NCBI GenBank assembly: GCA_027596075.1
Contig: JADGJC010000295.1
Coordinates: 2,476-49,137, forward strand
Direction of reading: 5' to 3'
DNA: 46,662 bases
From: Rhizophlyctis rosea
Lineage: Eukaryota > Chytridiomycota > Chytridiomycetes > Rhizophlyctidales > Rhizophlyctidaceae
Shown: positions 1-9,829 of the stretch, one piece after another
How positions within the stretch are numbered: position 1 is the first letter of the stretch
How the letters are laid out: every line of letters starts with the position of its first letter
Position numbers and translations under genes: made by a program
Notes under the pieces: generated by a model
Seen by the model: only the letters and a program-made list of their open reading frames with translations
The model's database searches: none
What the model was told of the DNA's origin: nothing

Positions 1-35
1 AACAAAAAACGCCACAGAATGCTACGTCTACAAAG

Positions 36-2261
36 ACCTAGATTACGAGAACCCAGATTTGAAGGATAACTTTGTACCGTGTCCCCAACTTGCGTTTTTT
101 GCTCCGCATCCGCTTTGTTTGGACTTGAAAAAAACCATACTCACATGATGCAGTTCGCAGAAGGCTCATACGACTACAACGACCATGTCGCTTTACCAAA
201 ACCCAAAGTAGTAGATGACCACCACGGAACACGATGTGCTGGGGAGGTTGCGGCTGTGCGGAACGATGTTTGCGGTGTTGGTGTTGCGTATGGAGCTAAA
301 GTATCAGGTACATTCCACAGTTCCACTCCTCTTCATTCACCCTCCAATCCCCACAACTAACATCCCCTCCACCCCGTTCCCTGCCCCAGGAGTAAGAATC
401 CTCTCCGGCGCCTTAACAGAAGCCGACGAAGCCGCCTCCATCAACTTCGCCTACGACAAGAACCACATCTATTCCTGTAGTTGGGGACCGGCCGATGATG
501 GGAAGAGCGTGGAAGCTCCTCCAAAAATCGTTGAGGATGCATTGGTGAATGGGGTTATGAATGGACGTGGGGGGTTGGGGAGTTTGTATGTGTTTGCGAG
601 TGGGAATGGGGGAAGGTTTGGGGATGAGTGGTGAGTATCTTGCATGAGTGTGTGTGGTGAGGACGGCGAGGTACTTACGAGAAGTTTTCATTTTGGAAAG
701 TAATTTCGACGGGTATACGAATAGTATATATACCATCACAGTCGGCGCAATCGATCGGTACGATAACCATCCTACATATTCGGAAGCGTGTTCGGCGATG
801 ATGGTTGTGATGTATAGTAGTGTTGGGGATGGGTCGCCGGGTATTGTTAGTTGAGGTCTTCCCTCCTGCTCTACTGTGGGAAAACGCTTTTTGTTGCTGA
901 CCGCTATTTCCTTATAAAAACTTGGCAGTACACATCAAGCTGGCCGGAACAATGTACTGACCGCCACGGGGGAACATCTGCGGCTGCGCCCTTAGCTTCA
1001 GGAGTTTATGCGTTGGTGCTGCAGGTTCGGTGAGTGGTTGTAATGCTATGCTCATTGTTTGGTCGATTGTTGAGCATGGCTGATACCCAATACAGGCCAG
1101 ACTTGACATGGCGCGATTTCCAGCACCTTACCGTCCGTACTGCCGTACAAGTCAACCCAACTGACCCCAGCTGGCAACGCACGCACTCTGGGCGTATGTA
1201 TTCCCACAAATTCGGGTACGGAAAGTTGGATGCTTGGGCTATCGTCAAGGCTGCCAAGACGTACCATAACGTCAGAGCACAAACCCACATGATATCGCCT
1301 GTGGTGTTGGTAAATCAGTCCATTCCGAGCAATGGGGAGGGGTTACGAAGTTCCATTACTGTCAACGAGGCGAATCTAGGGAAAGTTGTGATGACCCGTT
1401 TGGAACATGTTACTGTTACGGTTGACATTGATCATCAGAGACGCGGTGATGTGGTTGTGGAGTTGCACAGTCCAAATGGGGTGATTAGTCAGTTGGCGTC
1501 GGGGAGGGTTGGGGATTTGGATGGTGGGGGCTTTAGGAATTGGACGTTTATGAGTGTTGTGCATTGGTGAGTTTTGTGTGTGGTGGTTATGTTATTTGTG
1601 AGGGATGGGGATTGATGGAGGTTTGCTTTGGATTTTTGTTAGGGATGAAGATCCGGTTGGTGTTTGGGAGGTTAGAGTTGTTGATGAGGTTAACCCGGAT
1701 AGTACTGGACGGTGGAATCATTGGTGGTTGACGCTTTGGGGTGAGAGTGGATATGGTGCTGGTGATGGCGGTGCGAATTCTACAACGGCGCAAACACTAC
1801 CATCGACGACGGTACCATTACCAACTCCAATAACAGCAACGATCAATCTTTCGCTCACACTCTCAACTGCAACTTTGACAGAGGCAACATCAACATCCGC
1901 TCTCACTACACCGAGCACCCTTATTGCATCACTCGAACTTCCGCTCACATCCTCTCTTTCACCACCAACCACTGTCTCCACCCCTTCTCCCATCCCACCA
2001 TCTGCTCCTTCCTCCTCAATGGCTCAATCCTTAAACCCAACATCAGTACAACCCAATCATTTCCTGATAGGCTTTGGTGTCATCATCATCATTGGAGCCA
2101 CGGGAGCTCTCTTGCTCTACAGAACGCGGAAGGATAGGGAGGTAGCAAGAGATTATGAGTTTAGGACACTCAATTCCAGCGAGGTGGATGTGGCGTCTGG
2201 AGAGGAAGACGAGGATGAAGGGAGCGGCTTTTTGGAGGGGGGTGGGATGGAAGGTAGATGA
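36..2261 (+). CDS. KEX2: Kexin-type proprotein convertase (5' end missing)
   Basis: Subtilisin-family endoprotease that cuts after Lys-Arg in secretory precursors, normally in the late Golgi. Seven exons are visible: 36-73, 154-307, 390-630, 701-845, 929-1029, 1096-1566, 1643-2261; the last six total 577 codons in frame. Seen in order: LDYENPDL next to the catalytic Asp region, HGTRCAGE with catalytic His, SCSWGPADDG, YVFASGNGG with the oxyanion Asn, HGGTSAAAPL with catalytic Ser, a full P-domain (GYGKLDAW to WTFMSV and WWLTLWGESG), a Ser/Thr-rich stalk, one membrane helix (about FLIGFGVIIIIGATGALLLY) and an acidic tail. The tail contains YEF close to the membrane, like the Tyr-based retrieval signal of yeast Kex2. 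Signal peptide, propeptide and the first catalytic Asp lie left of the window. The residue before LDY would not be the usual Gly, so the leftmost splice site is uncertain. Family identity is firm. Confidence 0.93.
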
Positions 2262-3459
2262 TGGTTGGGCATGAATGTATGTGAAAGTCATCAAGACCGT
2301 TGCGAGATCCTATTTGTGACTGTTGCCTCAACGATGTTTTGACTGATGCAGGACGTAGTAGTCTCCACCAAGACACCTCCTTCCATCATTTCCCAATTTG
2401 CAAAGGTTGCAAGGATTGCACTAGTGATACGCTCTGCCCCAACTCTAATCCGGCATCTAATGAGCAGTGCCGCGCCTCAGACCTCTCCCAGCGCGCCGGC
2501 AATTTCTTTTGGCCAACAACGGTTCAAAGTGCACAGCGGGCACAGCCCAGGTGGAAGCTGGATGCTCAAGCTTGCTTCCTTTTTTGTTTTGAATCTTCCA
2601 CAACACGGCTGACAATGGGAAAGCAAATGTTTACTCTTTGAAATCGTGCTCTTCATAAGCTCGTTATATCCATGATGAAAATGTCCGATGACGGGCGGAC
2701 CACGACGGAACGAGACAACGAAATTCAAAGAACCATACCTGGGAGCCTTCCCCTCCCAACGCCTGTGCCTTTGATTGCCGAAGCCGGGAAGCTCTATCAG
2801 CTTCTATTCAGCGCTCTTCATAGCACGGACGGTGTTGTGGAAAGAGACGAAATTGGACTGGTGATTCACCATTTGCACTTTGTGCTTCACGTGTCTCCAC
2901 CACATTAGGTGATGAATGGTATTTGTCCGGCAATTACATGGAACCTCCCACTTCCCTCATCAGTACCATAATGTGCGCTGTGTGCTGCAGCAAAGAGCTA
3001 TATTGTATGGATGTTGCAGACAGAGTCGCAAACAAGTCAAACAGCAGGAGAGGGTTTTGATTACGAGAGGGTGTTCATTGTTTATTTACACTCATTTATT
3101 TACTTTGATCCAATTTGTCATTGCAGTGTGACATGTATTACGCAATCTACTGCCCATCCATCCCAATTTGGCGCGACCAGCAGCCAATCAAATGCTGTCT
3201 TCACTCCGATGATGGTGTGACACCGGCTCAGGTCTGTGGATCGCCGATGGTGGGGAATGGGTGGAATGACGTGTGGCGTTTTGCGTTTGATGACTGTGCC
3301 CGCGCGCCACATCTTCACTGGAAATTTTGGGCAGATTCGAAATGAGGCCCGCCTCACCGTGTCCCATTTTTAGACTCCCTGACTCCCTCCCCTCCTTCCT
3401 TCCTCACTTCCATTACCACTCACTTCGTTCCCACAGTCTAATAGCCCGTATCCACAACA
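2262..3459. other. Intergenic, about 1.2 kb, no supported gene
   Basis: No homology or clean splice chain recognised. Several short ORFs exist, including one near 2384-2480 with closely spaced Cys codons (ICKGCKDC) and one ending near 3345, but none shows a start, splice signals and conserved motifs together. The last 90 bases before the sulfite-reductase fusion are pyrimidine-rich, as in many fungal promoters. Confidence 0.5.
2887..2893. promoter_or_regulatory. TCACGTG (Cbf1-type E-box) candidate
   Basis: A TCACGTG heptamer lies about 570 bases before the ATG of the sulfite reductase/siroheme fusion. In yeast this sequence binds Cbf1, which with Met4 and Met28 drives sulfur-assimilation genes. 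The match and position are seen; function is inference, and a 7-mer can occur by chance. Confidence 0.3.
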
Positions 3460-6400
3460 ATGGGGGCTCACTCTGTGGACGATACTCTGGTACCCGTGCC
3501 TAAAGGGGGTGCTTCCCTCATTCTCTCTTGGTCAATTGCTGGGAGGTGGGTTGACTGCTGTGGGGGGCTTACACAGCTTGGCGTGGGAAAACTCACATAT
3601 TGCCTTTTCGGTGAATAGAAACGTCTTGATTGTCGGTGGAAACGACGCAGCTGCCTCCCGCGCTTTCTTCGCTCTTGAAGCTGACGCTTCCGTCACCCTC
3701 GTTATTCCTGACGCTGACTTGCACTCTGAGCAACTACGCACTCGCATCGACAGAGGAGAATTGGCTTGGTTCAATAGGCATTTTCATGAGAGGGATCTTG
3801 ATGGGAAACATCTTGTTCTCATTACCGCGGAGAATGAACACCTCGCTACGACTGTGGCCATTGCTGCTAAGCAACGCAAGATCCCCGTCAATGTTCTCGA
3901 CGCCAGCGATGCCTCTGATTTTCATTTCATGTCCACGTAAGTGTCCAGCGAAGCTGGTATTCGGCGCGAAGCGCCTTGATCTATCCGCGAACGGGATCCT
4001 TAGTATTGCTCGCGATAGCGAGCTATTTGTACTTCAAAATTCCCATATTGCAGAAGCTCATCATAAAATGTGATTGCAGATATCGTGACCACGCACTCCA
4101 GGTAGCAGTGTCCACAAACGGCAACGGGCCCAAGCTCGCCTCGCGCATCCGCCGCCAAATCGCATCCGCCCTCCCCGCAAACGCCGGCCTCGCCATCCAA
4201 CGCCTCAGCGTCCTCCGTCAGCGCATTCGCTCCGCCGACCCATCCCCATCCTCCTCCGCCCGCCGTCTGCGTTTCATAAACTCCATATCGGAAGAATGGC
4301 CTTTGGAAAAGTTGGCCGAACTCTCAGACTCGGAAATCTCCCACCTGGTTCATTCGTACGTTTCAGGCTCTGACCACGTTGCGCCTCACCATGTGCGCAA
4401 GAGCGAGATTAGGATTGTTGGGGCTGGGTTCAGTGATCCGGACCTTCTCACTAGGGCGGCGTACAACGCCCTCGCTGGCGCTGACTTGGTAGTTGCGGAT
4501 TCCACTGTTGCCAGGGGCATTTTGGACGTTGTTGGTGGGGATTTGGTTGTTTTGCAAACTGCTGCTGGGCGTGACCACATGGACGCTCAGTTGGAGGATG
4601 TCGTTTTGCCCGCTTTGAAGAAGGGCAAGGATGTTGTCCGTTTGGTGGCGGGAGATGCTGCTTTTGGTGTTGGGGCTGAGGATGTTGCTTTGTTCCACCG
4701 TCACGGCTACCGCGCCAACGTCTTGCCTGGCGTTTCTCCTTCCATTGCGGCCCCGCTTACCGCCGGCATCCCTCTCACCAAGCCCCACACTGCCGACCAA
4801 TTGTTGTTCGTCAGCGCCGGCAGCGATGGTCGTTTGCACAACGTTCCTTCGTTCTCAGCCTCTCGCACTTTGGTATTCAACATCAGTATCTCTGTCATTG
4901 CCCAGGCTGTTGGCGATTTGAGCGCAAGGGGCTACCCATCTGAGGCTCCTGTCGCTGTCGTCCCCCAACACCAGCACCAAGCCGTCACTGCCACCCTCTC
5001 CTCGCTCCTCATCGTTTTGAAGAAGGAGGGCATTTCCGGCCATGCGTTTATCGTGGTTGGTCACGTCGTTGACGGTGTCATTCCCACTGCGGTTCAGCAC
5101 AAATTCGATCATGTCGATCACGACATTCCCGCTCCTCGCGCCATCCCCAAGCAACCCTCCTACGTCCCGCCCACCGCCAAGGATGTTGCGACTGCCGTTT
5201 CCGTCAAGAAGGACTTTGTGAGCCGGTTGGGTGTCACCAAGCAAATCGATGGTCAGACGGCCGTCTCCCACGTCGCATACGGTCTTTCCGAACTGTCTTT
5301 CGTCTACCCCGTCGCCAGCACCCATACCGTCGGCCTCCAAATCGCTCAATGGTCCGCCCGCAACGTCAAGAACGCCTTCGGTACCAACCACGCCGCCATC
5401 ACCATGTCCACCCGCACCGGTGCCGCCACCATCGTCCACGGTGCCCTCGAAGCCGGATCCCGCGCCACTTCCGTCCTATCCTCCGAAGCGTTGCCGCTCA
5501 TGATCCCCTCCATGTACCAAATCGCCAGCTCCAACAAGCCCGTTGTGTTCCACGTTGCAACCCAAGCCGCGACTGAGAACTACTCTGTCGTTAGCGACTA
5601 CTCTGACGTCATGGCTGCGTCCTACACCGGTTTTGGTCTTTTGGGATCTGGATCGGTGCAAGAAGCTCATGATTTGGCGTTGGTTGCGCATGTTGCTGCT
5701 GCGGCTGCCAAACACCCTCTGCTCCACTTCTTCGACGGTGCCCGCATCGCCAGGGAGAGCGTCAACGCCGGTGTGATTGAGTTTGCGGATTTGAAGCATG
5801 TCGTCAAGTCTGTGGCGTCATCTGTTGCGGCTGAGTCGAAGAAGGGGTTGGCGCATGTGGTTGACAGGGTCATGCACTCGTTGAAAGATATTTTGGGTCA
5901 CGAATACAAGATCTTTGAGTTTGTTGGGGCTAGGGATGCGGAGATTGTTGTTGTTGCCATGGGTCCGTCCGCTGAGTTGGTTGAGCAGGCTGTTCACAAG
6001 CTTGCTGCTGCTGGGAAGAAGGTCGGAGTGTTGAAGGTTCGGTTGTACCGTCCTTGGTCTGCCAACCACTTCTTGACCGCTTTGCCCAAGTCTGTTAAGA
6101 AGGTTGCCGTGATTGATCAATCTGCCAACGGTGGGGCTGGTCACGGTCCTCTTTACCTTGATGTGACCGGTTCCTTCTACACCGGCAACTGGGATGGTCC
6201 TACCCCCGCCGTCATCAACGGTCGATTCAAGGAGGGTGCCTGGAACTTCCACCCCGCCGCCATCGAGTTCGTCTTCCACCAACTCGCCTCCACCCCCGCC
6301 ATCTTCCACTTCTGCATCGCCCTCGAAGCTGAGGACGTTTCCGAGGCCGACGAACGCTACGTCTCGCACAACGCTCACCAAGCCGTGTTCTGGGATGTGC

Positions 6401-8325
6401 AAGAAAAGGGCACATCAGCTGTCAGTCAAGCCATCAGCGGTTTCCTCGGCAAGAGCGGACACGCCCAAGTCCAAAGCTTCACCGCCCACGACGACGCCCA
6501 AATCGAACCCATCAGCGTCACCCACCTCCGTTTCGGCACCACCGAATCCTCCCCGCAACTTATCCGCAGCGCGAACTACGGAGCCGTGCACGACCTTTCC
6601 GTCCTCCAAAAGTACAACGTCGCGCTCTCGATCAAGCAGGGCGGCATCTTGGTTCTCAACACGGGTTTGAAGGGGGTTGAGTTGGAGAAGGAGATTCCGG
6701 ATGTGGTCAAGGCGGAGATTGTGAAGCGTGGGGTCAAGGTTTACACTGTGGATGCCAACCAGATTGCCAAGGACTGGACGTTGTTCAAGGGCGAGACGGC
6801 GGAGTACACTAACTTGATTCTCAAGTCTGTGTTCTTCAAGTTGGCGCCCGGTGTTGAGTTTGCGAAGGCCATGAAGGCGGTTGGGGATGCGATTAGCACG
6901 GAGACGGATTACACGGTTTTCAGGACTAAGTTGGGAGCTGTGAAGAGGGGATTGGATTTGCTTGTTTCGGTTGATGCTAAGAAGTGGGAGGTTACGTATG
7001 GTGGGGAGAAGTTGCCTGCGGTTGGGGGTGTTACGCTTCCGTTTGAGAAGGTTCGTTTGACGGAGGAGGAGGACACGGAGCCCAAGCCGGTTCACTCCAA
7101 GTGGCATCATGCTGCTTGGCCCGTTGTGTTCCCTGAAGCGTACGGTCTCAAGAAGACGCTTCGGCCGGATGTTGATGATGCTCACATTGTTACGGTCACT
7201 GAGAACGTCCGTCTTACGCCCAAGGAGTACGAGCGTAACGTCTTCCACATGGAGATGGACATCACGGACGGCATGAAGTACGAGATTGGCGACGCGTTGG
7301 GTGTCCACGGCCACAACGACCCCGCCCACGTCTCGATCTTCTTGAAGGCGTACGGTCTGAACCCCAACGACATCATCACCATCGAGCGCAAAACCGAAGA
7401 CGGCGAAGAAGTCTCCGAAGTCCGCACCATCATGCAGATGTTCACCCAAATCGTCGATCTCTTCGGCAAACCCGGCCGCAAGTTCTACCAATCTCTCGTC
7501 GACCACGCGAAAGACCCCAAAGAACGCGTCATCCTCGCCGACCTCCTCTCCAACGCCGAAGAAATGCAACAACTCACCGATGAAGAAACCCCAACCTACG
7601 CCGACCTCCTGGAACGCTTCCCCTCCGCCCGCCCGAGCGTCGCCGAACTCCTAACCCTAATCCCACACATCAAACCCCGCCACTACTCCATCGCCTCGGC
7701 CCAATCAATGCACCCAAACAGCGTCCACCTCCTAATCGTCCTCGTAGACTGGAAGACGAAATCCGGCCAACTCCGCTACGGTCAATGCACACGATACTTG
7801 GTCAACACACACGTGGGGCAAAAACTCTGTGTGAGCATCAAACCCAGTGTGATGAAACTCCCAAAATCCCTCCTCGCCCCCGTCATCATGTCCGGTCTCG
7901 GCACGGGTATGGCTCCCTTCCGCGCCTTCATCGAAGAACGTGCCTACCACCGTTCCCAAGGACATAAAGTCGGGCCCATGGTCCTCTACTTCGGTTCGCG
8001 TAACCGCGCTAACGAGTACCTCTACGGCGAGGAACTTGAAGCCTACCACGCCGATGGACTCCTCACCCATCTCCGTCTAGCCTTCTCCCGAGACCAGAAA
8101 CAAAAAGTGTACATCCAACATAAGATCCAGGAAGATCAGCGGTTGTTGGAGGAGTATATCATGGATTATGGGGGTGCTTTCTATTTGTGTGGACCTACGT
8201 GGCCGGTACCGGATGTTAGGGATGCGCTTGTTGGGGCGTTTGAGGGGCGGTTGGGGAAGAAGAAGGCTATAGAGTATTTGGAGGAGTTGAAGGAGGAGGA
8301 GAAGTATATTTTGGAGGTTTATTAG
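3460..8325 (+). CDS. Trifunctional fusion: siroheme synthase (Met8-like, Met1-like) + sulfite reductase flavoprotein (Met10-like)
   Basis: Three exons (3460-3545, 3619-3936, 4080-8325) give 1549 residues. Residues about 1-235 resemble Met8: ASLILSWSIAGR, the Rossmann strand NVLIVGG, the NVLD Asp equivalent to the catalytic Asp, and a VSTNGNGPKLA segment. Residues about 243-465 are a tetrapyrrole methylase (VGAGFSDPDLLT, LPGVSPSIAAPLTAGIPLT), as in uroporphyrinogen-III methyltransferase Met1. Residues about 515-1110 are the pyruvate:ferredoxin-oxidoreductase-like part of fungal Met10. About 1138-1549 are FAD- and NADPH-binding reductase domains (RHYSIASAQ, GLGTGMAPFRAF, YFGSRNRANEYLYGEE, C-terminal aromatic residue). 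As in yeast Met10 no flavodoxin domain is present. The start at 3460 is chosen because only it reads into ASLILSW across the first intron. The chain would oxidise precorrin-2, possibly methylate uroporphyrinogen III, and pass NADPH electrons to the siroheme subunit, which is not in this window. Separate proteins in yeast. Confidence 0.92.
3945..4023 (+). repeat. Row of GC-rich mini-hairpins inside intron 2 of the fusion gene
   Basis: The 143-base intron (3937-4079) contains three clear short palindromes. 3945-3957 is CCAGC-GAA-GCTGG. 3963-3975 is GGCGC-GAA-GCGCC. 4008-4023 is GCTCGC-GATA-GCGAGC. A weaker one lies near 3983-3997. The first two share the core GCGAAGC, known as an unusually stable DNA mini-hairpin. 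Exons on either side lack it. Confidence 0.8.
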
Positions 8326-8636
8326 ATTTGAGTGGGGTGGTTGTTAAATTGTGTATATTTGTTGTAGCGTGGTGGGACTTTTGGAGTCGGTGCTGTTAGC
8401 GTTAGCGTTAGCTTTGCTTGATTTTGTAGATTTGCCACACCACAGTTTTTGAATATAGAGGTTATGCAGATGATTGACAAAGACAGATCGTTGCTGACTC
8501 ATTAGACCACTGTGCCGCGCCGTCAAACTTCCTAACCGACCACCATCTTCGGCGTCGACTGCAAGAATATATATACAACTTCCAACACCAATCTCAACCG
8601 CCCATACGTGGTTTCTTATGGTCTAAACCTGTCTTA
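8326..8636. other. Short intergenic stretch between convergent ORFs
   Basis: The 3' flank of the fusion gene. It holds three TTAGCG-like units near 8396-8413 and no gene that I can support. Confidence 0.5.
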
Positions 8637-9131
8637 TCACACGGGTGCCTGGCAATGATGCAACTTCCCAACCTCCGCCGCTCCCTCCTTCTCCATATGT
8701 TCCCTAAGAACATCACAAGCCATGCGCGATGCTTTCATACTACAACTATTCTCCCTACTCTTTTGATCCCTTGCCATTTCCCAATCGATCTGGCCAAACT
8801 GGAACATGAGCATCACAATCCATCCCGGGCTACCGTGTCCTGTGTCGCCGGGCGGCTTGAGGTTGAGATACATGTCTCTCAACTGCTTTTCAAGGATGGG
8901 ATCCACCGCATCCCTGATTCGGGACAGCAGACGGAGACAGTCGGTATGGAATGAGATGAAGTCGAAGAGGAGGGTATCACTGGTTTCTTTTTCGAGCGTT
9001 GAGCGGATGGCGGAGAGGAGCTGAGTCAATGTGAGCGTATGGGTTTGATTCCATTGGTGTCGGAGGCGATCTTGGAAGGATGGCGTTCCATCCGGGAAAG
9101 GTAGGGCCACCACTTCATCCGAAACTTTCAA
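8637..9131 (-). CDS. Hypothetical protein, 164 residues
   Basis: A single-exon ORF on the minus strand starting at 9131. Seen: mostly helical, charged sequence with LLFDFISFHTDCLRLLSRI in the middle. That segment reminds me of the C-terminal region of large fungal proteins carrying the DUF6604 domain, so this may be a C-terminal fragment or a solitary copy; this is recollection of a pattern, not a search result. No signal peptide or membrane segment is seen. It converges on the fusion gene with about 310 bases between the stop codons. Length, composition and lack of antisense conservation favour a real or recently lost gene. Confidence 0.42.
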   Translation of the reverse strand: MKVSDEVVALPFPDGTPSFQDRLRHQWNQTHTLTLTQLLSAIRSTLEKETSDTLLFDFISFHTDCLRLLSRIRDAVDPILEKQLRDMYLNLKPPGDTGHGSPGWIVMLMFQFGQIDWEMARDQKSRENSCSMKASRMACDVLREHMEKEGAAEVGKLHHCQAPV

Positions 9132-9387
9132 AATGCAGATATCTTTTATTTTCCATAAATATTTTTGCGTTAGTTAAAGTTAGTTCATGACTGTGCCAAG
9201 TATTTACGGAAATGAATAGGTGGAAGTTTTGGATGCTCCCACCTTGAATTTACCCACACGATCTAGATCGGCGACCATACTGCTACGCGTTCGTTTCCAT
9301 TAAGCTGCAAGTTTTACAAAGTTGAATGCGCTTCTATACTAGGTAGTGGGAGAGTGCTAAAGGACATGTCGATACGAATCGTTTCTC

Positions 9388-9394
9388 TATAAAT
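9388..9394 (+). promoter_or_regulatory. TATA box candidate for the small secreted protein
   Basis: TATAAAT lies about 100 bases before the ATG at 9495, followed by a C/A-rich leader. Position and sequence fit a fungal core promoter; no other support. Confidence 0.4.
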
Positions 9395-9494
9395 TAAATT
9401 GCCCTTGCTATTTCCCCCAATAAGCAGCAACAACAGCATCTTCACTTCAGCTCAACGCCTTTGCGTCTCCAATCTCACATCTCACTCGACTACA

Positions 9495-9829
9495 ATGAGG
9501 TTCACCACCATCTTCCTCGCCGCCCTCGTTCTCGCTTGCTCCGCGGTCGTCGCTGATCCCGCCCCGCAAGCAACCGAAAGCCCCATCCTCTCTCCCAAGC
9601 AACTGTGTGTCAAGTGCGTCAAACCGCCCATGTACAAGAGGCAAGCGCCACCCCAACCCCTACTGCCGATGTGATCCTCACTCCTAAGCAAGCCTGCACC
9701 AAGTGCGTCAAGCCTCCCATGTACAAGAGGCAGGTGACCGTCACCACCACCGTTACCCCAACCCCTACTGGCGATGCGATCCTCACTCCCAAGCAAGCCT
9801 GCACCAAGTGCGCCAAAACTCCCATGTAG
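9495..9829 (+). CDS. Small secreted repeat protein, candidate kexin-processed peptide precursor (frame disrupted)
   Basis: The first frame (9495-9674) encodes 59 residues: a clear signal peptide (MRFTTIFLAALVLACSAVVA), a short acidic/Pro spacer, then PKQLCVKCVKPPMYKRQ. It then stops at 9672. A second frame, shifted by one base, continues the same repeat: PKQACTKCVKPPMYKRQ (ending 9733), a Thr/Val/Pro spacer, and PKQACTKCAKTPM, where a TAG at 9827 replaces the Tyr codon. No GT-AG intron joins the two frames, so this is a one-base frameshift or sequence error. Copies 1 and 2 both end in Lys-Arg, the kexin site, and each has CxxC. The layout (signal peptide, spacers, repeated core, KR) matches fungal kexin-processed repeat precursors, which include pheromones and RiPP precursors. 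I recognise no homologue. An 'unprocessed small secreted protein' is the main alternative. Confidence 0.6.
9591..9826 (+). repeat. Three tandem coding units with CxxC and Lys-Arg
   Basis: Units: 9591-9644, 9680-9733 and 9785-9826. Copy 3 stops at the position of the conserved Tyr. Spacers 1-2 and 2-3 share a coding stretch for TPTPT followed by Ala/Gly-Asp. The shared DNA shows recent duplication. Confidence 0.8.

Noticed and set aside
3976..4079. Possible internal start at 3976 giving a separate protein for the Met1-Met10 part
   Set aside because: The segment is within an intron with hairpins and clean GT-AG borders, and joining exons 2 and 3 restores the Met8 sequence across the splice.
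6415..7572. Long minus-strand ORF of 385 codons inside the fusion gene
   Set aside because: It is antisense to conserved Met10-like coding sequence; codon bias of the real gene explains the open frame.
8396..8413. Three TTAGCG units, resembling a telomere repeat
   Set aside because: Only three units, sequence not TTAGGG, within an ordinary 3' flank.
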